DNA of 64,000 nt from Planctomycetota bacterium. Lineage in GTDB: Bacteria > Planctomycetota > UBA1135 > UBA2386. Made by a program: the position numbers and the translations under genes. This document shows positions 44,540 through 51,721 of this stretch, in pieces; within the stretch, counting starts at the first letter, position 1; every line of letters begins with the position of its first letter. The DNA is taken from the NCBI GenBank assembly GCA_020848735.1, contig JADLHO010000087.1, positions 1-64,000 of the forward strand, written 5' to 3'. The notes under the pieces were generated by a model. The model did not search any database. It was not told the DNA's origin and saw nothing but the letters and a program-made list of their open reading frames with translations.

Positions 44540-45532
44540 ATGTTCCTCGACGAGATCGAGCTGGTCTTCCGAGGCGGCAAGGGTGGCGACGGCGCGGTGT
44601 CCTTCCGCCGCGAGAAGTTCGCCCCGCGCGGCGGACCCGATGGCGGTGACGGCGGCAACGGTGGCGATGTCGTCCTGCGCACGAGCGTGCACGAGAACAC
44701 GCTCTACCACCTCGCGGGACGGCGCCTCTTCGAGGCGCGCTCGGGCCAGCCCGGTCGCAGCTCCGACATGTTCGGCGCGGGCGCCGAAGACCTCGTGATC
44801 CAGGTGCCCGTCGGGACGATCGTGCTCGACGCCGAGCGCGGCAACGTCCTGAAGGACCTCGACGCCGAAGGGCTCGAGTTCATCGTCGCGCGCGGCGGCA
44901 AGGGCGGCCGCGGCAACGCGCGCTTCTCGACGGCGACCGACCGCGCGCCGCGCCACGCCGAGTCCGGCCAGTTCGGCGAGGAGCGCCGCGTCCGCCTCAG
45001 CCTCAAGCTGATCGCCGAGATCGGCCTGATCGGCCTGCCCAACGCGGGCAAGTCGACCCTGCTGTCGACCATCTCCCGCGCGCGACCCAAGATCGCGGCC
45101 TACCCGTTCACGACGCTCGAGCCCTGTCTCGGCATCGTGCCGTTGGGGGACGGGCGCAGCGTGGTGGTGGCGGACATCCCCGGCCTGATCGACGGCGCGC
45201 ACGAGGGACGCGGTCTCGGCGTGCAGTTCCTCAAGCACGTCGAACGCACGCACGCGCTCCTGCACCTGGTCGACTGTTCATCCGGCGCCGACATGGAGCC
45301 GGTCGCCGCGCGTGCCACCGTGCTGCGCGAACTCGCCGGCTACGGCGGCGGCTTGACCGAGCGCCCGCGACTGCTCGTCGCCACGAAGGTCGAAGACGAC
45401 GAGGCGCGCGCGAACGCGGCGCGCCTCCAGGCGGAGTCGGGGGAGCCGGTGTGGGCGATCTCGGCGGCGACGCGCGCCGGACTGCCGGAACTCCTCGGCT
45501 GGATCGCGCAGTTCGTGCGCCGGCCCGGCTGA
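44540..45532 (+). CDS. obgE: Obg family GTPase
   Basis: A 330-residue Obg GTPase of late 50S assembly. The glycine-rich Obg domain (1-158) has RGGKGGDGAVSFRREKF and GGDGGNGG. G-domain: G1 GLPNAGKST (165-173), PFTTLEP switch I (189-195), G3 DIPGL (212-216) and G5 SAAT (308-311). The G4 position reads TKVE (282-285) in place of NKxD, an unusual change in the guanine-recognition motif. There is no C-terminal OCT domain. ATG 44540 fits the family; a GTG at 44510 would add ten residues. Confidence 0.92.
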   Translation: MFLDEIELVFRGGKGGDGAVSFRREKFAPRGGPDGGDGGNGGDVVLRTSVHENTLYHLAGRRLFEARSGQPGRSSDMFGAGAEDLVIQVPVGTIVLDAERGNVLKDLDAEGLEFIVARGGKGGRGNARFSTATDRAPRHAESGQFGEERRVRLSLKLIAEIGLIGLPNAGKSTLLSTISRARPKIAAYPFTTLEPCLGIVPLGDGRSVVVADIPGLIDGAHEGRGLGVQFLKHVERTHALLHLVDCSSGADMEPVAARATVLRELAGYGGGLTERPRLLVATKVEDDEARANAARLQAESGEPVWAISAATRAGLPELLGWIAQFVRRPG

Positions 45533-45623
45533 GCGAGGAGCGCCGCGTACCGCCCGCGGCAAGGTGCGCAGGGCGCGGGTCCCGCTCCTGGAAGCCCTTT
45601 CACGTCCCGGTGCGCGCGCGGTC

Positions 45624-45629
45624 GATAGT
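45624..45629 (+). promoter_or_regulatory. Weak candidate -10 box for the pilT-like gene
   Basis: GATAGT lies 17 bp before GTG 45647. No clear -35. Listed because there is no other candidate in the obgE-pilT gap. Confidence 0.2.
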
Positions 45630-45646
45630 CCGCCCGAGGTCCGCAC

Positions 45647-46795
45647 GTGAATCATCCGCCGCTCCACGACTTTCTCCGCCTCATGGTGAAGGAGCAGGCC
45701 TCCGACCTGATCCTCAAGGCCGGAAGCTGTCCCGCCATCCGCCTCGCGGGCACGATCCGCTTCCTGGGGGACCAGCCGCTCGCCCAAGAGGTGATGCGGC
45801 GCTACCTCGAGGAGATCGTCGAGCAGCGCGGCCTCGAGGAGTTCCGGGTCCACGGCGCGACGGACTTCGCGCTCGCGGTGCCCGAGGTCGGCCGCTTCCG
45901 CTGCAATGCGTTCCGTCAGGGTGGGGCCTACGGCTTCGTGTTCCGGCGCGTGAACGCCGAGATCCCCTCGTTCAAGGACCTCAACCTCCCGGTCCAGCCG
46001 CTCAAGCAGCTCGCCTCGCTGAAGCGTGGGCTCGTGCTCGCGACGGGCACCGCGGGCTCCGGCAAGTCGACGACGCTGGCGTCGATGATCGAGTACGTGA
46101 ACCGGAACGCGCAGAAGCACATCGTCACGATCGAGGATCCGATCGAGTTCCGCTTCGAGGATCGCTTCTCGATCGTCAACCAGCGCGAGATCGGCAGCGA
46201 CTGCGAGTCCTTCGCGCATGCGATGCGTCAGGCGGTGCGACAGTCGCCGGACGTGATCCTGATCGGCGAGATGCGCGATCGGGAGACCGTCGAGGCCGCG
46301 ATCGGCGCCGCGGAGACCGGTCACCTCGTGTTCTCGACCCTGCACACGGTCAACGCGGTGCAGACCGTGGAACGCATCATCTCGTTCTTCCCGCCGCACC
46401 AGCACGAGCTCATCCGTCTGCAACTCGCGCTCAACCTCGCGGGCGTCGTCTCGCTCCGCCTCATCAAGGCGAAGGAGGGGCGCGCGATGGTGCCCGCGGT
46501 CGAGCTCCTGATGAACACGCCGACCGTTCGGGAGCTGCTCGAGAGCGGCCAGACGCGCATGCTGCCGAAGGCGCTCGCCGAGGGCGCCTACTACGGGACG
46601 ATGACGTTCAACCAGTCGCTGATCCGGCTCTTCGAGGCGGGCAACATCTCGCTCGACGATGCGCTGGGTGCGTCGGACAACCCCGACGAGCTGAAGATGC
46701 TGATGCGTGGGATCACGCAGGGCGCGCAGCAGGCGATCGGTGTCGGTCAGGCGGGCTTCGGCGTGCCGGGCGCGGCGAAGCCGCGGCGGAGCTGA
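45647..46795 (+). CDS. pilT: PilT/PilU-family pilus retraction ATPase
   Basis: A 382-residue secretion-type hexameric ATPase. N-terminal PAS-like domain (LMVKEQASDLILKAGS..), Walker A GTAGSGKS (134-141), the Asp box around IVTIEDPIEF (159-168), Walker B VILIGEMRD and the His box HLVFSTLHT. The C-terminal GTMTFNQSL region has a phenylalanine at the position of QTFDQ in PilT/PilU. The AIRAGE-like part is not conserved, so PilU-type is possible. It starts at GTG 45647. It powers pilus retraction; PilB was not seen here. Confidence 0.9.
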   Translation: MNHPPLHDFLRLMVKEQASDLILKAGSCPAIRLAGTIRFLGDQPLAQEVMRRYLEEIVEQRGLEEFRVHGATDFALAVPEVGRFRCNAFRQGGAYGFVFRRVNAEIPSFKDLNLPVQPLKQLASLKRGLVLATGTAGSGKSTTLASMIEYVNRNAQKHIVTIEDPIEFRFEDRFSIVNQREIGSDCESFAHAMRQAVRQSPDVILIGEMRDRETVEAAIGAAETGHLVFSTLHTVNAVQTVERIISFFPPHQHELIRLQLALNLAGVVSLRLIKAKEGRAMVPAVELLMNTPTVRELLESGQTRMLPKALAEGAYYGTMTFNQSLIRLFEAGNISLDDALGASDNPDELKMLMRGITQGAQQAIGVGQAGFGVPGAAKPRRS

Positions 46796-46914
46796 GTCCT
46801 CCGGTCCGGAGCACCCGGCTCGCGCCGGTGGATTCGTGCGGAGCTCGGGAAGGTCCGAGCCGAAGAGCCCGTCGATCGGGGGAAGCCCCGGCTCGAACCG
46901 GGCCCGCCACCCGC

Positions 46915-46920
46915 TAGACT
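46915..46920 (+). promoter_or_regulatory. Candidate -10 box for the GspC-like gene
   Basis: TAGACT lies 12 bp upstream of ATG 46933; the identical hexamer precedes ebfC. It implies a near-leaderless mRNA. No -35 match. Confidence 0.35.
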
Positions 46921-46932
46921 CCGCCGCCGACC

Positions 46933-48114
46933 ATGAACCGATTCCCGCTGAACTCCCTGCTCTGGCTCGTCGCCGTCGGCCTGGCCGGCGGCAGCGGCTG
47001 GCAGTTCTGGCAAGCCCTGCAGGAGAAGTCGGCGAACACGGCGGCGAAGACCAGCTCCGTCGCGAACGAGGCCTTCGACCGCTGCGTCGAGGCGGGCAAG
47101 TCGCGCGCGGGCAAGGTCGCGGTCGGGCCGAACTACGCCGAGCCGAAGGCCTTCTGGGATTCGTTCGTCACCGCGAACTTCATCGGCAAGGAGCCGCCGA
47201 AGCCGGTCGTGCAGGATGCGCAGCCGGTCGTCGACACGACGCCGAAGCCGCCGGTGCTCACGCCCCTCGACGATCTCTTCGTCATCGCCGTGCTGGTGTC
47301 CGCCGGTCCCGATTCGCGCGCCGTCGTGCGCTACAAGCCCGGCGCGAACGTGACGCCGCCGCCCGATGCGGTGCCGCCCGCGTCCGGCGCGGATGCGGTG
47401 GCGGCGCCGTCGCCGGCCGGCGGACCGCGACCCGTCCAGCCGTTCCCGACCGCCGGTGACGGCCTCGGCCCCGTGCACCACCTCATGATCGGGGACCGGC
47501 TCTGGAAGCCGCACGACTCGATCAAGCTCCTGCGCGTCGACGCGAGCGGCGAGTTCGCCGTCTTCGTCCGCGAGGACACGACGAAGCCCGAGAGCGAGTG
47601 GAAGCAGGAGGAGGTCGACAAGGCCGTCCTCGAACTGCCTGCCTCGGTGCTGAAGAAGCTCCGCGAAGGTCTCAACGTGGCAGTCTCGCGCAACGAGGTG
47701 CGCGACGAGCGACCGAGCGATGGCGAGGGCACCCAGCCCGCCGGCGCCTGGCAGGGCGCGCTCGAGACGGGTCAGCGCGAGGATGGCCGCTGGCACATCG
47801 GCACCAACGACCGCGAGTCGTTCCGCGCCGATCCGCGGGTCTTCACCGAGCGGCTCGGCACGCAGTCGTGGCGCAGCCAGAGCGGCAGCATGAGCGGCGT
47901 GCGCATCACCCGCGTGCCGCCCGAACTGCGCGGCTACGGGATCAGCGACGGCGAGATCATCATCGCCATCAACGGCGAGGCGGTGACCGGCAAGACCGAG
48001 GCGATCCGGCTCGGTCGTCAGCTCTACGACCGCGGTGTGCGCGTCTTCGACGTGACCTTCCTGAGCCAGGGGCGCCAGGTGACGCGGAGCTACGTCGCGC
48101 CCGACGACAAGTGA
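46933..48114 (+). CDS. GspC-like inner-membrane PDZ protein
   Basis: A 393-residue protein with an N-terminal membrane helix (about 8-26), a polar Pro/Ala linker (about 125-150) inside a possible HR-like domain, and a C-terminal PDZ domain (about 322-388: GVRITRVPPELRGYGISDGE..IIAINGEAVTGKTEAIRL, read as adjoining motifs). This order matches the type II secretion protein GspC, which contacts the secretin and substrates. It follows pilT, so it may serve the same secretin machine. It is not PilP, and no other gsp gene is nearby. Confidence 0.6.
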   Translation: MNRFPLNSLLWLVAVGLAGGSGWQFWQALQEKSANTAAKTSSVANEAFDRCVEAGKSRAGKVAVGPNYAEPKAFWDSFVTANFIGKEPPKPVVQDAQPVVDTTPKPPVLTPLDDLFVIAVLVSAGPDSRAVVRYKPGANVTPPPDAVPPASGADAVAAPSPAGGPRPVQPFPTAGDGLGPVHHLMIGDRLWKPHDSIKLLRVDASGEFAVFVREDTTKPESEWKQEEVDKAVLELPASVLKKLREGLNVAVSRNEVRDERPSDGEGTQPAGAWQGALETGQREDGRWHIGTNDRESFRADPRVFTERLGTQSWRSQSGSMSGVRITRVPPELRGYGISDGEIIIAINGEAVTGKTEAIRLGRQLYDRGVRVFDVTFLSQGRQVTRSYVAPDDK

Positions 48115-48145
48115 GCGCGCGCCGGCGGAGTCCGACAGGTGAAGC

Positions 48146-48883
48146 GTGACGGCGCGCAGCGCTCCCTTGCTCACGATCGATCGCGGCAACTCGACGCTCG
48201 ACTGCCGCCTCGGATCCGACCCTGCCGCACGGCGGGAGCGCCTCGACCCGGCGGACGCTGCGGCGTTCGAGCGTTTCCTCGGAGACTGCGTGCCGCGCGC
48301 GGCGGTCGCGGTCTCGGTCGTCGACGGGGCTCTCGCCCCCGTGCAGCGCGCGCTGGAGCGGCGCGGCGTCCGCTTGCGTGTCGCGGGAGTCGATCTCCGT
48401 TGCCCGCTGGCGATCGGCTACGACGATCCTCGTCAGCTCGGCACCGACCGCTGGCTCGCCGCGCTCGCGGCGCGTGAGCGTCACGGCGACGCGCTCGTGG
48501 TCGACTGCGGCACGGCGCTCACCTTCGGCGTGGTCTGGCGCGACGGTCGCTATCAGCCGGGCCCGATCGGTGCCGGTCTCCGGACCATGAGTCAGGCCCT
48601 CGCCGCACGCGCGCCGGCCCTGCCTGAGTTCGACTTCGCGGTGGCGGCGAGCTTCCCGCCGCGGGGGACGGTGGACGCCGTGCGCAGCGGCATCGGCCTG
48701 GGCTTCGCGGACCTGGTCGAGTCGATCGCGCGACGGCTGCTGCTCGCCGTCGGGGCGCCGGATGCGACGTGGGTCGTCACGGGTGGGGATGCCGACGCCT
48801 TGCTCGCGCGCTCGCCGCGCGCGTGGCGCCACGAGCCGGCGCTCGTGCACGACGGCCTCGTCTCGCTCGCGGAGTCGTCGTGA
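48146..48883 (+). CDS. coaX: Type III pantothenate kinase
   Basis: A 245-residue CoaX: phosphate motif IDRGN (11-15), pantothenate-binding GTDR (99-102) and DCGTA (120-124). It makes phosphopantothenate, the first step of CoA synthesis, without CoA feedback inhibition in this type. GTG 48146 starts 31 bp after the GspC-like gene. The stop overlaps the following GTPase gene (GTGA). Confidence 0.9.
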   Translation: MTARSAPLLTIDRGNSTLDCRLGSDPAARRERLDPADAAAFERFLGDCVPRAAVAVSVVDGALAPVQRALERRGVRLRVAGVDLRCPLAIGYDDPRQLGTDRWLAALAARERHGDALVVDCGTALTFGVVWRDGRYQPGPIGAGLRTMSQALAARAPALPEFDFAVAASFPPRGTVDAVRSGIGLGFADLVESIARRLLLAVGAPDATWVVTGGDADALLARSPRAWRHEPALVHDGLVSLAESS

Positions 48884-49962
48884 GCCTGTCGCTGCGCCTG
48901 CTCACGCCGCGCGGTCGCGGTGGGATCGCGGTGTTCGAACTCGCCGGCGCCGAGCGCCTGCGTTCGCTCGCGCCGCTCCTGTCGACGCCGGCGGGTCGTC
49001 CGCTGCGACAAGAGGACCTGGCGGGTCGAGGCCCGCTCCGCGTGCGCTTCGCGCTGGGTGGGGGGTGTTCCGCCGCCGGCCGGCGCGATGAGCTCGCGGA
49101 CGAGGGGCTCTTCCTGGATCGCCCGGAGCGCGGCGTCGCCGAGCTGCACCTGCACGGCGCCCCGGCGCTCGTCGACGAACTGGCCGCGCGCGGTTGGCTC
49201 GCCGCGCCGTCCGCACGGTCGGCGCCCGAACGCCTGCTCGACCAGGCTCTCGACGAGCGACAGCTCGCGCTCGCCCTCGAGCAGTGCGCCCTGCCCCGCC
49301 CCGCCGACGAACTGCGTGCGTTGTGCGGGCTGCCGCTCGCCGAACGGCGCGCGCGGCTCGAGGCGTTGCTCGAGCGATCGCGCGTGGCCCGTGCGCTGGC
49401 GCACGCGCCGCGCGTGGTGCTCTTCGGGCCGCAGAACGCCGGCAAGTCGTCCCTCTTCAATCGGCTCGTGCTCGCAGAGCGGGCACTCACGGGTCCGTCG
49501 GCCGGTCTGACGCGCGACGCCGTCCGCGCGCTCGCCGTGCTCGACGGCTACCCCTACGAGATCGTCGACACCGCCGGCGAGGGCGACAGCGTCGACGAAC
49601 TGGATGCGCGAGCGCAGGCGGCCGGTCGCGCGCTGCGCAGCGCTGCGTGGTGCGTGCTCGTCTGCGACGGCAGCCGCCCACCCGGCGCACTCGAGCGGCG
49701 CCTGCGAGCGCTGGCCGCCCTCGTCGTGTGCAACAAGCTCGACCTCGGCATCGCGCCGGACTGGTCGAGCTTCGCCGCGCCGGACCTCGCGCTGTCCTGC
49801 CTGGCGCCCGATGCCGGAGCGCGCGCGCGCGAGGCCTTGGGGGCCCGGCTCCGCGGCCTGCGCGGCCTGCCGATCGCGCCAGAGCGCGGGGTCGGCGGCG
49901 TCGCGGCGCTCGACGACGGCGAGTTCGCGGCACTCGTCGCCGCGCGCAGCGAACTGCAGTGA
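48880..49962 (+). CDS. Short MnmE/TrmE-like GTPase
   Basis: A 360-residue protein related to MnmE (usually about 450). Its N-terminal GRGGIAVFELAG and ELHLHGAPALV resemble MnmE. The GTPase domain has GPQNAGKSS (183-191), GLTRD (209-213), DTAGE (230-234) and NKLD (285-288). It lacks the C-terminal helical half and the FCIGK cysteine motif, and the folate-binding region is reduced. It therefore probably cannot do the usual tRNA wobble-uridine modification and is a paralog of unknown role. GTG 48880 overlaps coaX. Confidence 0.7.
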   Translation: MSLSLRLLTPRGRGGIAVFELAGAERLRSLAPLLSTPAGRPLRQEDLAGRGPLRVRFALGGGCSAAGRRDELADEGLFLDRPERGVAELHLHGAPALVDELAARGWLAAPSARSAPERLLDQALDERQLALALEQCALPRPADELRALCGLPLAERRARLEALLERSRVARALAHAPRVVLFGPQNAGKSSLFNRLVLAERALTGPSAGLTRDAVRALAVLDGYPYEIVDTAGEGDSVDELDARAQAAGRALRSAAWCVLVCDGSRPPGALERRLRALAALVVCNKLDLGIAPDWSSFAAPDLALSCLAPDAGARAREALGARLRGLRGLPIAPERGVGGVAALDDGEFAALVAARSELQ

Positions 49963-50029
49963 GTGACCGACGCAGGCCGTCGCAGCGCGGCGCGCCGAAG
50001 TCCGGACCGCGTCGCGCGTGCGGCCTCGC

Positions 50030-50035
50030 TAAGCT
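50030..50035 (+). promoter_or_regulatory. Candidate -10 box for pyrB
   Basis: TAAGCT lies 10 bp before ATG 50046, giving a near-leaderless transcript. No -35. Confidence 0.3.
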
Positions 50036-50045
50036 CTTCGCCCCG

Positions 50046-51389
50046 ATGCGCCCCTCCAAGCGGGATCTCGTCTCGATCGACGATCTCTCCTCCGCGGAGA
50101 TCATGGAGCTGTTCCGACACGCGAACGAGTTCCGCGAGGACCTGCGCGCGTGGTCGCACCTCTGTCGCGGCTCGATCATGGCCACGCTCTTCTTCGAGCC
50201 GAGCACGCGCACGCGACTCAGCTTCGAGTCGGCGATGCTGCGACTGGGCGGCGGCGTGATCTCGGCCGCGGATCCGTCGACGACCAGCACGGTGAAGGGC
50301 GAGTCGCTGGCCGACACGGTGCGCGTGGTCGGCGGTGCCTACGCCGACATCCTCGTCGTGCGTCATCCGCAGGACGGCGCCGCCAGGGTCGCCGCGCACT
50401 ACGCGAAGGTGCCGGTCATCAACGGGGGCGACGGCGCCCACGAGCACCCGACCCAGACCCTCTGCGACCTCTACACGCTGTGGCGGGAGAAGGGTGATCT
50501 CGCCGGGCTCGACGTCGTGCTCTGCGGCGACCTGCGCTACTCGCGCACCGTGCACTCCTTCGCGTACGCGCTCGCGCGCTTCAGCGCGAACATCATCACG
50601 GTGCCCTACCCGGGCTTCGAGATGCCGCAGTTCGTGCTCGATCGATTGAGTCGCGAATTCGGCGTGCAGGCGAGTGCCGCGAGCGTGGGCGAGCTCCCCG
50701 GCATCGCCGGCGGCGAGAACTCGGCGGCCTACCTCACCGCGAGTCGTCCGCATCAGCTCGCGCTCTTCACGAGCCTCTCCCCGGTGCATCTCGAGCGCAT
50801 CGACGCGATCTACATGACGCGCGCACAACGCGAGCGTCATCGCGGCGAGAGCACGGCGAACTACCCTCGCATCTCACGGGCCTCGATGGCCTCCGAGCTG
50901 ATGCGCGATGCGCGGGTCATGCATCCGCTGCCCCGCGTCGACGAGATCGACTACGACGTCGACGACGACCCGCGCTCGATCTACTTCCAGCAGGCGGAAC
51001 TCGGCGTGCCGATGCGCATGGCGCTGATGGCCTTCCAGCTCGGCGCGATCCGGCTCGAGACCTCGCCGGGTGCCGAGGGGGTGCCGTCGCGCCCGACGGC
51101 GCCGGTGCGCGGGCTCCGCTGCCGCAACGACCGCTGCATCACCAATGGCGAGGGCCGCCTCTACCTCACGGCCGAGTTCCGGCAGGTGACGGAGTGGCCG
51201 CCGCGGCTCGCCTGCGCGTACTGTGGGCAGGAACTCGATGCGCCGTACGTGGGAAGCGCGACGACGAATCGCGTGCACCGGCACGACTGTGCCGACGCCC
51301 GGCGGATCCGGCCGGAAAACCGGGTCTTCTTCGAGAGCGAGGAGCAGGCGCGGGTCGCCGGCTTCCGCCCCGACGAGCCGGCGGGCTGA
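50046..51389 (+). CDS. pyrB: Aspartate carbamoyltransferase with PyrI-type zinc and Ada-like C-terminal domains
   Basis: A 447-residue protein. The first 310 or so residues are a standard aspartate transcarbamylase (STRTR 53-57, HPTQ 134-137, HPLPR near 292), which makes carbamoyl-aspartate for pyrimidines. A second domain has Cys359-x4-Cys364 and Cys390-x2-Cys393, in the same spacing as the PyrI regulatory-chain zinc domain. A third part (about 399-447) has HRHDCADARRI and ENRVFFESEEQARVAGFRP, an Ada-type metal-binding-like tail. The PyrI allosteric nucleotide-binding domain is missing. The fusion is unusual and could hold catalytic trimers together. Confidence 0.88.
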   Translation: MRPSKRDLVSIDDLSSAEIMELFRHANEFREDLRAWSHLCRGSIMATLFFEPSTRTRLSFESAMLRLGGGVISAADPSTTSTVKGESLADTVRVVGGAYADILVVRHPQDGAARVAAHYAKVPVINGGDGAHEHPTQTLCDLYTLWREKGDLAGLDVVLCGDLRYSRTVHSFAYALARFSANIITVPYPGFEMPQFVLDRLSREFGVQASAASVGELPGIAGGENSAAYLTASRPHQLALFTSLSPVHLERIDAIYMTRAQRERHRGESTANYPRISRASMASELMRDARVMHPLPRVDEIDYDVDDDPRSIYFQQAELGVPMRMALMAFQLGAIRLETSPGAEGVPSRPTAPVRGLRCRNDRCITNGEGRLYLTAEFRQVTEWPPRLACAYCGQELDAPYVGSATTNRVHRHDCADARRIRPENRVFFESEEQARVAGFRPDEPAG

Positions 51390-51721
51390 GATCGCGGGCG
51401 GTCGCGGTCGAGCGGATCCGCACGCCGAAGCCGGGACGGCCGCGCGAAGCGGCGCGCAGCCCGCGGCGCGGCAAAAGCCGACAGGGGCACAACCGATTGT
51501 CGGATAGCGACTTGTGGCGAATCTCGGACTGCAGGCGTGGCGGCACGGGGTTTGTTGTGCCGCCTTCGACCAGCCAGCTCGTCCGGCCCCTCGGGCTCCG
51601 GACAAGTGGCTGTTGCCGGATCGTGAGTCCGGCTAAGGTCTTCCGACTCTCGTCTTCTCCGGCGCGATGCACCGGTCCGGCCCTTCCGAGCGGGGGGTCC
51701 GGCCGACCAGGATCCTGATCG
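51390..51721 (+). other. 332-bp spacer before the lipoprotein array
   Basis: No gene is visible. A perfect 8-bp hairpin GGCGGCAC/GTGCCGCC with a GGGGTTTGTT loop is at 51539-51564. A weak promoter-like TTGCCG (51613-51618) and TAAGGT (51634-51639), with only 15-bp spacing, has an inverted repeat GCCGGA/TCCGGC (51615-51633) across its spacer, which could be an operator. Both ideas are tentative. Confidence 0.35.

Noticed and set aside
46933-48114. Calling the PDZ protein a DegP-type protease
   Set aside because: There is no trypsin-like domain or catalytic triad; the TM-linker-PDZ plan fits GspC.
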